From Bacillota bacterium (GTDB lineage Bacteria; Bacillota; Clostridia; Peptostreptococcales; Anaerovoracaceae), in the NCBI GenBank assembly GCA_017412505.1, contig JAFPXN010000112.1, positions 1 through 64,000 on the forward strand: a stretch of DNA of 64,000 nt, read 5' to 3'. The position numbers and the translations under genes were made by a program. Positions 32,953-43,060 of the stretch are shown piece by piece. The notes beneath the pieces were generated by a model, which saw only the letters and a list, made by a program, of their open reading frames with translations, had not been told where the DNA came from and made no database searches. How positions within the stretch are numbered: position 1 is the stretch's first letter; every line of letters begins with the position of its first letter.

Positions 32953-34026
32953 TTAGATGATGATTAACTCTTTGGGAGCTGTTAACGTAAGATTAATTAT
33001 ACCATCGGCTTTGACGATGCACAAGTCTTCGATGCGTACGCCGAATTTTCCGGGAAGATAGATGCCCGGTTCGATGGACATGATGGTGTTTTCCTTGATC
33101 TCGTGCGGATACATCGGGCTGAACCGGGGCGCTTCGTGGATCTCCAGACCCGTTCCGTGACCCAGGCCATGGCCGAAATACTCGCCGTATCCGGCCTCCG
33201 CGATGATGTCTGCCGCGATCTTGTGGCATTCGTCCCCTTTCATGCCCGCATGGATCTGATCGCAGCAGGTCTGCTGGGCCAGCCGGACGACTTCATAGAC
33301 GCGCTTCATCTCGTCCGTAGCGTGACCGACCGCGACCGTGCGGGTCATATCCGCGTGGTAGCCGCCGACCATGGTTCCGTAGTCCATCGTGACGAAATCG
33401 CCCGCTTCGATGCGCTTATCGCCGGGCACCCCGTGCGGATAGCTGCTCTTGGCGCCGGAGACGCAGATCGTATCGAAAGAGATGCCCTCGCCGCCGTGGG
33501 TGAGCATCCAGTGCTCCAGTTCGACCGCGGCTTCTCTCTCGGTAACGCCGGGCTTTAAATAGTCCAGCATGTGCAGAAACGCCCGCGCGGAGATCTCCTC
33601 CGCCTGCCGGGTGAATTCCATCTCCTCTTCGTCCTTGACCATGCGCAGGTCTTCCACGAGGCCTTCGACGGGAAGGATTTCCTTGCCTTCGAGCTTCTTC
33701 GTAAAGTCGAGGTAATCGTTCAGGGGCAGATAATCTCTCTCCACGCCGATCTTCGTATAGGGGCAGGCCTTCAAAAGGTCGATGGGGCGGGCTGTGCCGC
33801 TCGTCTCATAGAAGTTCAGCCAGGTGAGTTCCTGCGCCATCTCCCGGTAGCGAAAGTCCGTCAGGATCGTCGCCCGCGTAGGCGTGATCCACAGCGTGCA
33901 GTCGTTGCCCTTCTTGCCTGTGAAATAGGAAACGTTTTCGACGTGGTTGATATACAGTCCGTCGATGCCGGCGTCCGCAAACTTTGCCTGCAGACGGGCG
34001 ATCCTCTCTTCATACTTATTTTTCAA
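32953..34026 (-). CDS. pepP: M24 family Xaa-Pro aminopeptidase
   Basis: 357 residues. Creatinase-type N-terminal domain (about 1-130) and pita-bread catalytic domain with both metals: MDYGTMVGGYHADMTRT (two Asp), HGLGHGTGLEIHE (His), SIEPGIYLPGKFGVRIED (two Glu). Removes N-terminal residues before proline. It overlaps ylbF by eleven bases and is followed by efp 30 bases on; the pairing of a proline peptidase with EF-P is conserved. No signal peptide. Confidence 0.95.
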   Translation of the reverse strand: MKNKYEERIARLQAKFADAGIDGLYINHVENVSYFTGKKGNDCTLWITPTRATILTDFRYREMAQELTWLNFYETSGTARPIDLLKACPYTKIGVERDYLPLNDYLDFTKKLEGKEILPVEGLVEDLRMVKDEEEMEFTRQAEEISARAFLHMLDYLKPGVTEREAAVELEHWMLTHGGEGISFDTICVSGAKSSYPHGVPGDKRIEAGDFVTMDYGTMVGGYHADMTRTVAVGHATDEMKRVYEVVRLAQQTCCDQIHAGMKGDECHKIAADIIAEAGYGEYFGHGLGHGTGLEIHEAPRFSPMYPHEIKENTIMSIEPGIYLPGKFGVRIEDLCIVKADGIINLTLTAPKELIII

Positions 34027-34354
34027 AGCGAACCGCCTCCCCCAGGATGCCGTAGATCTCGGACACGACCTGCGTATAAGCCATCTCTGCCGCGAAATAC
34101 TGGGCTGCCAGCGGGTCCTGCGCGACCACGGCGTACAGCTGCTGCACCTGCTGCATCATTTCTTCGGGCGCCTTGCCGCCGTTCAGCATCATCTGGGTCT
34201 GGACTTCCATGTTCTTTTCCTGGAAATCGTTCACCATCTTAGCCAGGGACGGTTCCGCGTCCACGCGCGCCTTGACGGCCGCGTAATTCTTATACTGGTC
34301 GGTCTCCTTCAGGGATCTCGCCAGATCGTGCGCCAGATCGTATACGTTGTTCAT
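34016..34354 (-). CDS. ylbF: YlbF/YmcA family regulator
   Basis: 112 residues, all helical, with the family's VYDLAHDLARSLKETDQYKNY opening (compressed) and a Q-rich middle. In B. subtilis YlbF, YmcA and YaaT form a complex that promotes RNase Y-dependent mRNA maturation. Only one member is seen here, three bases after rnjA, so RNA processing genes are adjacent. No Cys for the Fe-S clusters of the B. subtilis complex appears in this copy. Confidence 0.88.
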   Translation of the reverse strand: MNNVYDLAHDLARSLKETDQYKNYAAVKARVDAEPSLAKMVNDFQEKNMEVQTQMMLNGGKAPEEMMQQVQQLYAVVAQDPLAAQYFAAEMAYTQVVSEIYGILGEAVRFEK

Positions 34355-34357
34355 GCG

Positions 34358-36037
34358 TTATACCTCCATAAATACCGGTATGATCACGGGGCTGCGCTCC
34401 GTTTTTTCATAGATAAAGTTCCGCAGTCTTCCTTTGCAGATGTCCGCCATGGCGTTGATGTCGTGCTTGCCCGAGTCGAGGCAGAACATGAGCTCTTCTT
34501 CCACAACGATGCGCGCGTCCTCCAGGAAGTTCTTATACTCCTTTACGTACACAAAGCCTTTCGATACGAGCTGCGGACCGCTGACGAGGCGGCCGTTTTC
34601 GAAACAGGCTGCCATGACGATCAGGCCCGCTTCGGAAAGATAGCGGCGTTCGTTCAGCACGGAGCTGCCTACGTCGCCGATGCCGAGGCCGTCGACCATG
34701 ACGGCGCCGGCAGGCACGGTCTCCTTGCTCTTCTTCGCCTTGCCGCGCACGAGTTCGAACACGTCTCCATTCGTCCCGAACAGGATGCGTCTGCGGTCCA
34801 TGCCCAGACTCTCCGCAATATCGGCATGCGCCATCAGGTGCTTCATTTCGCCGTGGACCGGCATGAAGTATTCGGGCTTGAGCAACGTGTGGATCAGCTT
34901 CAGTTCCTCGCTGGACGCGTGACCCGATACGTGCGTTTCCGCGATGTCGTTGTAGATGACTTCCGCGCCTTTTTCCATCAGGGCGTTTACGACGTTGGAC
35001 ACCATTTTCTCGTTACCGGGGACAGCCGTCGAGGACAGGATGACCATGTCGCCCGGACGGATCTGCACCTGGCGGTGCATGTTGTTCGCCATGCGGGTCA
35101 GCGCGCTCATGGGCTCGCCCTGGCTTCCCGTGGTCATGATGACCAGCTTGTCGTCGGGGATGGTCTTGATGCGGTTCATCTCCACCAGCGTGCCGTCCGG
35201 GATATCCAGATAACCCAGTTCCTCCGCGATGCGCACCATGTTTTCCATGCTGCGGCCGGAGATAGCCACCTTGCGGCCGTTGGCAGCCGCCATGTCGATG
35301 ATCCTCTGCGCGCGGTGAACATTGCTTGCGAATATCGCGACGATGATGCGCTTCTTCGTGGAGGCGAAGATGTTGTTCAGCGCGATGCCCACCTGCTTTT
35401 CGGAAGGCGTGTAGCCCTTGCGTCCCGCGTTGGTGGAATCCGCCATCAGCAGCAGGATGCCTTCGTCACCCAGCGCCGCCAGTCGGGACAGATCGAGCGG
35501 TTCGCCGTCCACCGGCGTATAGTCGATCTTGAAGTCGCCGGTGTGGAACACTTTGCCAACCGGCGTATCGATACACAGCGCCAGCGAATCCGCCACGCTG
35601 TGCGTCGTGTGGATCGCTTCGACCTTGAACACGCCCAGGCGAATCTCGTCGCCCGGCGCGATCTCGTGCAGATCGGCGTCCACTTCATATTCTCTTAATT
35701 TATTCTTGATAAAGCCGAGGGTCAGGCGCGTGCTGTAAATAGGCACGTTCAGTTTCTGGAGCAGATACGGGATCGCCCCTATATGGTCTTCGTGGGCGTG
35801 GGTGATGACGACGCCCCGGATCTTGCCGCTGTTCTGCACAAGATAGCTGAAATCCGGGATGACGACGTCGATGCCCAGCATTTCGTCATCCGGGAAGGCC
35901 ATGCCGCAGTCGATGATCATCATGTCGCTGCCGTATTCCAGCACCGTCATGTTCTTGCCGATCTCGTGCAGGCCTCCCAGGGGGATGACGCGGAGTTTTC
36001 TGCTCTTATAGACCTTCGGCCGTAAGCTTTCAGTCAT
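34358..36037 (-). CDS. rnjA: Ribonuclease J
   Basis: 559 residues. Metallo-beta-lactamase/beta-CASP nuclease, 5'-3' exo- and endonuclease. LGGLHEIGKNMTVLEY start, HAHEDHIGAIPYLL metal motif (about 75-88), MADSTNA, the beta-CASP part with GSQGEPMSALTRMA, and a C-terminal domain (about 450-559). One RNase J is encoded here; a second copy may exist elsewhere. Four bases separate it from leuS and three from ylbF. Confidence 0.96.
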   Translation of the reverse strand: MTESLRPKVYKSRKLRVIPLGGLHEIGKNMTVLEYGSDMMIIDCGMAFPDDEMLGIDVVIPDFSYLVQNSGKIRGVVITHAHEDHIGAIPYLLQKLNVPIYSTRLTLGFIKNKLREYEVDADLHEIAPGDEIRLGVFKVEAIHTTHSVADSLALCIDTPVGKVFHTGDFKIDYTPVDGEPLDLSRLAALGDEGILLLMADSTNAGRKGYTPSEKQVGIALNNIFASTKKRIIVAIFASNVHRAQRIIDMAAANGRKVAISGRSMENMVRIAEELGYLDIPDGTLVEMNRIKTIPDDKLVIMTTGSQGEPMSALTRMANNMHRQVQIRPGDMVILSSTAVPGNEKMVSNVVNALMEKGAEVIYNDIAETHVSGHASSEELKLIHTLLKPEYFMPVHGEMKHLMAHADIAESLGMDRRRILFGTNGDVFELVRGKAKKSKETVPAGAVMVDGLGIGDVGSSVLNERRYLSEAGLIVMAACFENGRLVSGPQLVSKGFVYVKEYKNFLEDARIVVEEELMFCLDSGKHDINAMADICKGRLRNFIYEKTERSPVIIPVFMEV

Positions 36038-36040
36038 TTG

Positions 36041-38515
36041 TTATCCTTTTACTACGATATTGACGAGTTTACCGGGGACCGCGATCACCTTGGCGACGTT
36101 CTTCCCTTCCGTCAGCGCCTTGACGCTGTCCATAGCCATGACGGTCTCTTCCAGCGCGGCCTTATCCAGTCCTGCGGGCACGTCCGCCTTCTCGCGGACC
36201 TTGCCGTTGATCTGAACGACGATCTCGACGGTATCCTTGACCAGCATGGATTCGTCGACCTGGGGCCACTTGGCGTCGTAGACGAGCCCTTCGCCGCCGA
36301 TGCCTTCCCACATTTCCTCCGCGATGTGCGGGACGAAGGGGGCCAGCAGCAGGACCAGTTTCTGCGTGGCGTCGGCCAGCAGGCCGAGGTTGATATCGTC
36401 CAGTTCCTTATAGCGGTACATCTCGTTGACCAGCTCCATGATGGCGGAGATCGCCGTGTTGAAGTTGAATCTCTTTCTGACGTCCTCGGAAACTCTTCTG
36501 ATTGTGTTGTTTAAGATATAGGCAAGCTGCTTGTCGTCCTTGCCTTCCGGAATATAGCGCGCCGGAACGCCCTGCGTCAGTTCGTTCATGTCGAAGACCA
36601 GGCGGTAGACGCGGTTCAGGAACTTATAGGAACCTTCCACGCCCTCGTCGGACCACTCCAGTTCCTTCTCGGGAGGAGCCGCGAACAGGATGAACAGTCT
36701 GGCGGTATCGGCGCCGTATTTATCGATGATCTCTTCCGGGGAGACCACGTTGCCGACGGATTTGGACATCTTCTTGCCGCCCTTGAGCACCATACCCTGG
36801 GTCAGCAGGTTCTGGAACGGTTCCTCCGCCTTCGTCAGGCCGATATCGTGCAGGAACTTGCAGAAGAAACGGGCGTACATCAGGTGCAGGATCGCGTGCT
36901 CCACGCCCCCGATGTACTGGTCGACGTTCATCCAGTAGTCCGCCTTCTTGACGTCCCAGATCTCCTTGTCGTTCTTGTTGTCGCAGTAACGCAGCTCGTA
37001 CCAGGAGGAATCCAGGAACGTATCCATGGTGTCGACTTCCCTCTTCGCCGGTTTGCCGCAGCACGGGCAGACCGTGTTGACGAACGTCTTGGACGTGACG
37101 ATCGGGGATTCGCCTCTGCCGGTGAATTCCACGTCGGTGGGCAGGACCACGGGCAGGTTCTCTTCCTTTTCAGGCTGCCAGCCGCAGTCTTCGCAGTAGA
37201 TCATGGGGATGGGCGTGCCCCAGTAGCGCTGGCGGGAGATCAGCCAGTCGCGCAGCTTGAAGTTGACCTTGGGAACGGCGAAGCCGGCTTCCTCGAAGTC
37301 CTTCTGCATGGCCTTGATGGCTTCGCGGTTGTCCATGCCGTTGTATTTGCCGGAGTTGATGACGGTGCCGTCCGCGATGAACGCCTTCTCCAGATTGTTG
37401 ATGTCGATGTCGTCTCTGTGTGGGTCGACGACAGGCACGATGGGAAGACCGTACTTCTTAGCGAACTCGAAGTCTCTCTGGTCGCCGTAAGGTACGCCCA
37501 TGACGATGCCGGTGCCGTAACCCATCAGTACGTAATCCGCCAGATAGATGGGGATATCCTTTCCCGTAGCGGGATTGATGGCGTAGCGGCCGGTGAACGC
37601 GCCGGTCTTCTCTTTGACCGTGGACGTTCTTTCGATATCGGACTGGCGTTTCGCCTGTTCGATATACTCGCGGCAGTCCTTCTCCTCGGGATACCCGGTA
37701 ATGAGTTCCTCCACCATCGGATGTTCCGGAGAAATGACCATGAACGTCGCGCCGAAGATGGTGTCCACACGCGTCGTGAACACGGGCATCGGCGTATCGG
37801 AACCCTTCAGTTTATAGACGACTTCCGTACCTTCGGAACGGCCGATCCAGTTGCGCTGCATGGTCTTGACGTGTTCGGGCCAGCCGGGCAGCGTATCGAG
37901 GCCTTCCAGCAGACGGTCTGCGTAGTCCGTGATCTTCAGATACCACTGGGACAGGCTCTTCTTCGTGACCGGCGTGTGACAGCGTTCGCAGCAGCCTTCC
38001 ACGACCTGTTCGTTCGCCAGAACGGTCTGGCAGGACGGACACCAGTTGACCGGATTTTCTTTCTTATATGCCAGGCCGTGCTTGTAGAACTGGATGAAGA
38101 TCCACTGCATCCACCTGTAGTAGTCCTCTTTGTACGTGCAGACCTCTCTGTCCCAGTCGTAGGAGAATCCCAGCTGTCTCAGCTGCTTCTCCATTTCCGC
38201 GATGTTGGAGCTCGTCCAGATGGCGGGATGGGTCTGATTCTTGATCGCCGCGTTCTCCGCGGGAAGTCCGAAGGAGTCGAATCCGATGGGATGCAGCACG
38301 TTATAGCCGTTCATGTGCAGGTACCTGGCCAGCACGTCGGCGATGGAGTAATTGCGCACGTGACCCATATGAAGCTTGCCCGAGGGATACGGGAACATCT
38401 CCAGACAGTAGAACTTCTCCTTGTCCGGATCTTCCGTTACGTGAAATACGTCTTTGTCCTCCCAGACTTTCTGCCATCTGGGTTCGATCTTCTTGAAATT
38501 ATACTGACGTTCCAT
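36041..38515 (-). CDS. leuS: Leucine-tRNA ligase
   Basis: 824 residues, bacterial type. Class I synthetase with [14 protein letters not shown] (HIGH equivalent, about 41-54), CP1 editing domain with the [13 protein letters not shown] region, and KMSKSVGN (about 580) that completes the active site. C-terminal anticodon and tRNA-binding domains are complete. Only 38 bases separate it from rsfS, so there is no room for a T-box leader; expression depends on the upstream promoters of the block. The only tRNA in the window is tRNA-Leu, but it is transcribed in the other direction. Confidence 0.97.
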   Translation of the reverse strand: MERQYNFKKIEPRWQKVWEDKDVFHVTEDPDKEKFYCLEMFPYPSGKLHMGHVRNYSIADVLARYLHMNGYNVLHPIGFDSFGLPAENAAIKNQTHPAIWTSSNIAEMEKQLRQLGFSYDWDREVCTYKEDYYRWMQWIFIQFYKHGLAYKKENPVNWCPSCQTVLANEQVVEGCCERCHTPVTKKSLSQWYLKITDYADRLLEGLDTLPGWPEHVKTMQRNWIGRSEGTEVVYKLKGSDTPMPVFTTRVDTIFGATFMVISPEHPMVEELITGYPEEKDCREYIEQAKRQSDIERTSTVKEKTGAFTGRYAINPATGKDIPIYLADYVLMGYGTGIVMGVPYGDQRDFEFAKKYGLPIVPVVDPHRDDIDINNLEKAFIADGTVINSGKYNGMDNREAIKAMQKDFEEAGFAVPKVNFKLRDWLISRQRYWGTPIPMIYCEDCGWQPEKEENLPVVLPTDVEFTGRGESPIVTSKTFVNTVCPCCGKPAKREVDTMDTFLDSSWYELRYCDNKNDKEIWDVKKADYWMNVDQYIGGVEHAILHLMYARFFCKFLHDIGLTKAEEPFQNLLTQGMVLKGGKKMSKSVGNVVSPEEIIDKYGADTARLFILFAAPPEKELEWSDEGVEGSYKFLNRVYRLVFDMNELTQGVPARYIPEGKDDKQLAYILNNTIRRVSEDVRKRFNFNTAISAIMELVNEMYRYKELDDINLGLLADATQKLVLLLAPFVPHIAEEMWEGIGGEGLVYDAKWPQVDESMLVKDTVEIVVQINGKVREKADVPAGLDKAALEETVMAMDSVKALTEGKNVAKVIAVPGKLVNIVVKG

Positions 38516-38553
38516 TTGGTCTGCCTTTCTGTATCGTGAACTGTCTCTATCCT

Positions 38554-38904
38554 CTACGCCTCAGGTTCGAATTCCACCTGGGGGCAGTCGATCCATACCT
38601 TTTCGATCTGGTAGTGGTCTCTCTGTTCCGCGGTGAACACGTTGACGATCACGTCGCCGTAGTCCAGGAGCACCCAGCCGGTGTCGCCCCTGCCTTCTTT
38701 GTGGTCCACCAGGATGTTTTCCTTCGCCAGGCCGTCTTCGACTTCGTCGCACAGGGCGGAGATCTGACGGGCGGAGCCGGCGGTCGCGATCACGAAATAA
38801 TCCGCGAAGCCGGACTTTTCTGCGATGTCGATGATGCTGATGTCTTTGGCCTTTTTGCTGTCCAACAGTTTGGCTGCCAGCAGCGCAAGATCCTTATTGT
38901 CCAT
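38554..38904 (-). CDS. rsfS: Ribosomal silencing factor RsfS (Iojap)
   Basis: 116 residues. Binds L14 on the 50S subunit and blocks subunit joining in starved cells. [24 protein letters not shown] region (compressed) and [15 protein letters not shown] (about 76-90) are signatures. Overlaps the nadD-yqeK gene by eleven bases; the nadD-yqeK-rsfS-leuS order is widespread in Bacillota. Confidence 0.95.
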   Translation of the reverse strand: MDNKDLALLAAKLLDSKKAKDISIIDIAEKSGFADYFVIATAGSARQISALCDEVEDGLAKENILVDHKEGRGDTGWVLLDYGDVIVNVFTAEQRDHYQIEKVWIDCPQVEFEPEA

Positions 38905-40018
38905 GATTTCCTCCTTGTTCTATCTGTTGTTTCAGCCACTCGATCGCTTCGTCCGATAAGGGATCGAACGTCGCGCCGATGCTGAGCACGTATTCTCTCG
39001 TATGGGTCATGAGTTTGTAGACGCATTCCAGAGGCGGCAGCTCCGCAAACGCGCGCATCTCTTCCACGCCGGGATAGTTCCTGCCTTCCTCCAGCTGGTC
39101 CGCCGTCTTCAGGACCATCTCCAGCAGGCTCATGCCGGGACGTCCGGTCGTATGATAGCGGATCGCGTTCAGGATGTCCTCGTCATCCACGCCGTAGCGC
39201 TTCTGCAGCAGGCGGGCGGCCGCGGGACCGTGTTCCAGATTGCCTTCCGGACGGCAGGCATCGTGGAACCAGGCGGCGATCTCCGCTTTCTCCGGGTCAG
39301 CGCCCCAGCGCAGCGCCAGTTCCTTCGCCATTTTCACCACGCCCTGGGTGTGGCGGAAGCGGGTCACTTTCTCGCTGCGGCGGGCGTATTCGCGCAGCCG
39401 GCCTTTCAGGTCGAGATACAGTTCGTTTTCCTGGATGTATTCGATCACCTTATCCGGCAGCATGAACCGCACGGATTTGCCGTCGCGGATGCGCTGTTTG
39501 ATCTCGGTGGAACTGATCTCCAGCTCCGGGATGCGGACGTATTCCGCGCGCAGCGGGTAGGTCTGCCGCAGCCGGGCGATGGTCTGCTTCAGCTCTTCCT
39601 CGTCGTAGCCTTTGCGCATGCCGATCAGGAAGCCGAAATTGCGGATGAGTTCCTCCGCCTTGTGCCAGTGTTCCACCGCGTAGAACGAATCCGTTCCCAT
39701 GATGAAGTACAGCTCGTCTTCCGGATACTGCGTCGCCTTCAGTTCGGCCAGCGTATCGTACGTATACGACGGGCCTTCGCGCTGCAGTTCGATATCGCTG
39801 ATCTCGAAGAATTTATGGTCGCTGACGGCCAGTTTGAGCATGGCCAGGCGGTGTTTTCCTTCGGCGGGCGGAACATCTTCCTTAAAGGGGTTGACGTATG
39901 CCGGCACGAGGAGCACCAGGTCGAGATCGGCCTCCTGACGGATCTGCTCCGCCAGGATGAGATGTCCGTAGTGAAGGGGGTCGAAGCTTCCGCCCAGGAC
40001 CCCTATCCTCTTACCCAT
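38894..40018 (-). CDS. nadD: NadD-YqeK fusion: nicotinate-nucleotide adenylyltransferase plus HD-domain Ap4A hydrolase
   Basis: 374 residues, about 170 longer than NadD alone. Residues 1-200 are NadD: GGSFDPLHYGHL (HxGH), and ISSTEIKQRI late in the domain, making NaAD from nicotinate mononucleotide. Residues about 205-370 are YqeK: RFRHTQGVV (His), AAWFHDACRP (HD), LEHGPAAARLL and AIRYHTTG, an HD hydrolase that in B. subtilis cleaves diadenosine tetraphosphate. In most Bacillota these are two adjacent genes; here one frame joins them without a stop. Its ATG directly follows the aspS stop, and it overlaps rsfS. Confidence 0.94.
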   Translation of the reverse strand: MGKRIGVLGGSFDPLHYGHLILAEQIRQEADLDLVLLVPAYVNPFKEDVPPAEGKHRLAMLKLAVSDHKFFEISDIELQREGPSYTYDTLAELKATQYPEDELYFIMGTDSFYAVEHWHKAEELIRNFGFLIGMRKGYDEEELKQTIARLRQTYPLRAEYVRIPELEISSTEIKQRIRDGKSVRFMLPDKVIEYIQENELYLDLKGRLREYARRSEKVTRFRHTQGVVKMAKELALRWGADPEKAEIAAWFHDACRPEGNLEHGPAAARLLQKRYGVDDEDILNAIRYHTTGRPGMSLLEMVLKTADQLEEGRNYPGVEEMRAFAELPPLECVYKLMTHTREYVLSIGATFDPLSDEAIEWLKQQIEQGGNHGQ

Positions 40019-41800
40019 TTATTTTCCTTCCGGCAGCCTGACTGCGATGGAGAGTTCTTCGAGCTGCTGATCCGTCACGATCGTGGGCGCTTCGCTCATG
40101 ACGCACTGCGCGTTCTGGTTCTTCGGGAACGCGATGACCTGACGGATATCGTCGGTGCCGAGCAGAAGCATGCACAGACGGTCGAGGCCGAAGGCCAGTC
40201 CGCCGTGGGGCGGCGCGCCGTACTTGAACGCGTCGATGAAGAAACCGAACTTGATCCGGATATCTTCTTCTGTCAGCTGCAGCACTTCGAAGATCTTCTT
40301 CTGGAGCTTGCTGTCGTGGATACGGATGGAGCCGCCTCCGGCTTCGTAACCGTTAATGACGATATCGTAGGCGTCTGCGTAGATCTTATCCAGTTCGCCG
40401 GTCTCCAGATAGCGGATGTCTTCCTTCTTCGGGGACGTGAACGGATGGTGCATGGCCATATAGCGGTTCTCTTCGTCCGACCATTCGAACATGGGGAAGT
40501 CCACGACCCAAAGCAGCTTGTATTCGTGGGGATCCAGCATGCCGAGCTTGTTCGCCAGGTCTCTTCTCAGGAAGCCCAGGGAAGCCCAGACGATTTCCTT
40601 CTTACCGCTGCAGATCAGGATGAGGTCGCCGGCTTTCGCGTCGAACACGCCGCAGATCTTCTCCAGTTCTTCCTGACTGAAGAACTTGCCGACGGAAGAT
40701 TTGATCTCTCCTTCTTCCTTGCGGATCCAGACGAGGCCTTTCGCGCCGAACGTCTTGACGGATTCGGTCATCTTGTCGATGTCCTTGCGGGAGAATTTCG
40801 GGGAGCAGCCGTTCATGTTGATGCCCATGACCCGTCCGCCGTCCTTCAGCGCGTCCGTGAACACCTGGAAGGAGCAGTCCTTGACGGTCTCGGCGAGATC
40901 GTGCAGTTCGAAGCCCACGCGCAGATCCGGCTTGTCGGAACCGTAGCGGTTCATGGCTTCGTCCCAGGTCATGCGGGGCAGCGGCAGCTGGATGTCCACG
41001 TTCAGCATCTCCTTGAACAGGCGTCTCAGGAAGCGCTCCTGAACGTCCAGAATGTCTTCCTGGTCCACGAAGGACATCTCCAGGTCGATCTGCGTGAATT
41101 CCGGCTGGCGGTCGGCCCGCAGGTCTTCGTCGCGGTAGCACTTGGCGATCTGGACATAGCGGTCCGTGCCGCCTACCATCAGCAGCTGCTTGAACTGCTG
41201 CGGGGACTGGGGCAGCGCGTAGAATCTGCCCGGATTGACCCGGCTGGGGACCAGATAGTCTCTGGCGCCTTCCGGCGTCGGTTTGGCCAGAACGGGCGTC
41301 TCGACTTCGATAAAGCCGTTCTCATAATAGAAATTGCGGATGACGTTATACATCTTGCTGCGGAACGCCAGCGTCTTCTGCATGATGGGCTTTCTGAGAT
41401 CCAGATAGCGGTACTTCAGACGCAGGTCGCCGGATACGTTGTCGTCGTCCTTGATGTAGATGGGCGGGGTCTCGGCCTCGGCATAGATGCTGAGTTCGTT
41501 TGCCAGGATCTCCACAGCGCCGGTCTCGAGGTCTGCGTTCTTGCTTTCTCTTTCGCGTACGACGCCTTTGACGCCCACGGTGTATTCGCTGCGCAGGCTG
41601 TTGGCCTTTTCGAGCACTTCCGCCGGCGTACCGTCGCCGAACACGACCTGCACGATGCCCTTGCGGTCACGGATGTCCGCAAAGATCAGGCTGCCGAGAT
41701 TTCTCTTCTTGGCGACCCATCCGTTGACGGTGATCTCCTGACCGATCAGATCTTCTCTCACTTCGCCGCAGTAGCAGCTTCTCTTCAGTAATTTGTCCAT
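40019..41800 (-). CDS. aspS: Aspartate-tRNA ligase
   Basis: 593 residues from the ATG at 41800, which has AGGTAGG at good distance; a GTG nine bases earlier (41809) is an alternative. Class IIb synthetase of the bacterial type: OB-fold anticodon domain with the GWVAKKRNLGSLIF start, catalytic core with QSPQQFKQLLM and GFAFGLDRL-type motif 3 (GGLAFGLDRLCML), and the inserted GAD domain (about 285-415). Directly behind hisS, the common hisS-aspS pair. Confidence 0.97.
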   Translation of the reverse strand: MDKLLKRSCYCGEVREDLIGQEITVNGWVAKKRNLGSLIFADIRDRKGIVQVVFGDGTPAEVLEKANSLRSEYTVGVKGVVRERESKNADLETGAVEILANELSIYAEAETPPIYIKDDDNVSGDLRLKYRYLDLRKPIMQKTLAFRSKMYNVIRNFYYENGFIEVETPVLAKPTPEGARDYLVPSRVNPGRFYALPQSPQQFKQLLMVGGTDRYVQIAKCYRDEDLRADRQPEFTQIDLEMSFVDQEDILDVQERFLRRLFKEMLNVDIQLPLPRMTWDEAMNRYGSDKPDLRVGFELHDLAETVKDCSFQVFTDALKDGGRVMGINMNGCSPKFSRKDIDKMTESVKTFGAKGLVWIRKEEGEIKSSVGKFFSQEELEKICGVFDAKAGDLILICSGKKEIVWASLGFLRRDLANKLGMLDPHEYKLLWVVDFPMFEWSDEENRYMAMHHPFTSPKKEDIRYLETGELDKIYADAYDIVINGYEAGGGSIRIHDSKLQKKIFEVLQLTEEDIRIKFGFFIDAFKYGAPPHGGLAFGLDRLCMLLLGTDDIRQVIAFPKNQNAQCVMSEAPTIVTDQQLEELSIAVRLPEGK

Positions 41801-41809
41801 GTTTCGCAC

Positions 41810-43060
41810 CTACCTGTGTATTTCTTCATCGATCTCGTCGATGCGGATCTCTTTCTGCGTTGAGTTTATCATATCGCGCAGCGTCACGACGCCTTTGTCC
41901 AGTTCGTCGTCGCCGATCACGACCGTATAACCGGCGCCGCTGCGGTCCGCGTATTTCAGCTGGGCTTTCAGCCCCCTGCCCATGACGTCCGTCAGCACCC
42001 TGCTGCCTTTGGCGCGGAGGGAATCCGCCAGTTTCAGGCCTTCCAGTTTCGCACGGTCTCCCAGCGTGGCGATGAACACGTCGCAGTCCGAAGGCTTGGG
42101 GATCTCGATGCCCTTGGCTTCCAGGATCAGCAGCAGTCTCTCCAGACCCATGCCGAAGCCCACGCCCGGCGTATAGGGACCGCCCACCTCTTCCACCAGG
42201 TGGTCGTAGCGGCCGCCGCCGCAGACCGTGGACTGAGCGCCCAGATCGTCCGAGATGAACTCGAAAGCGGTCTTCGTGTAATAGTCCAGCCCGCGGACGA
42301 TGTTCGGATCGACTTCGTAGGGAATGCCCAGCGCGTCCAGGTCTGTCTTCAGGTCCTCGAAAGCATTTCTGCATTCGTCGCACAGATAGTCGATCATGCG
42401 CGGCGCGCCTTCGGAGAACTTCTTATCGTCCGGATCCTTGGAATCCAGGATGCGCATGGGGTTCTTCTCGAAACGTCCCTTGCTGGTCTCGGACAGCTCG
42501 TCGTAATGAGGCCGCAGGAAGTTCTGCAGGGCTTTGCGGTATTCGCCGCGGCATTTGGGACAGCCGATGCTGTTGATGTGCAGCTTCAGCCCGGTGATCC
42601 CAAGACCGGTCAGGAAGTTCCACGCCAGCGCGATGACTTCCGCGTCCGCCATCATGTTCTCGGTACCGAAGATCTCAATGCCGAACTGGTGGAACTGTCT
42701 CTGTCTGCCTTTCTGCATCTTCTCGTAACGGAAGCACGGGATGATGTAATAGTATTTGCCGGGCTGGGGGTCTGCGTACATCTTGTTCTCGATATAAGAA
42801 CGGACGACGCCTGCCGTGCCTTCGGGCTTCAGAGTCAGGCTTCTCTCCGCGATCTCGAACGTGTACATTTCTTTCTGGACGACGTCCGTCGTGTCGCCGA
42901 TGCCCCGGGCGAACAGCTCCGTGTGTTCGAACATCGGCGTGCGGATCTCCTTGAACCCGTACTGCGCCGCCGTATCCCGGATGCGCTTTTCCAGCCACTG
43001 CCACTTGTAGGATTCGGAAGGCAGGATGTCCTTCGTCCCTTTTGGTATGTTGATGATCAT
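41810..43060 (-). CDS. hisS: Histidine-tRNA ligase
   Basis: 416 residues from the ATG at 43060, which overlaps the hemZ stop (ATGA) and begins with the family's INIPKGTKDILPSES; longer in-frame extensions run into hemZ. Class II core with FEHTELFARGIGDTTD motif 2 region, LKPEGTAGVVRSY, and GGGRYDHLVEEVGG with motif 3 GFGMGLERL. C-terminal anticodon-binding domain is complete. A CPKCRGEYRKALQ insertion with two Cys and later CDEC suggests the zinc-binding insertion found in many Clostridia HisRS (recollection). Confidence 0.97.
   Translation of the reverse strand: MIINIPKGTKDILPSESYKWQWLEKRIRDTAAQYGFKEIRTPMFEHTELFARGIGDTTDVVQKEMYTFEIAERSLTLKPEGTAGVVRSYIENKMYADPQPGKYYYIIPCFRYEKMQKGRQRQFHQFGIEIFGTENMMADAEVIALAWNFLTGLGITGLKLHINSIGCPKCRGEYRKALQNFLRPHYDELSETSKGRFEKNPMRILDSKDPDDKKFSEGAPRMIDYLCDECRNAFEDLKTDLDALGIPYEVDPNIVRGLDYYTKTAFEFISDDLGAQSTVCGGGRYDHLVEEVGGPYTPGVGFGMGLERLLLILEAKGIEIPKPSDCDVFIATLGDRAKLEGLKLADSLRAKGSRVLTDVMGRGLKAQLKYADRSGAGYTVVIGDDELDKGVVTLRDMINSTQKEIRIDEIDEEIHR

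Noticed and set aside
38516..38553. T-box leader for leuS (also aspS and hisS)
   Set aside because: The gaps before these genes are 0-38 bases or overlaps, too short for a T-box.
39002..41791. 929-codon plus-strand frame opposite aspS and nadD
   Set aside because: Same effect of codon bias in the opposite frame; the minus strand carries clear synthetase motifs.
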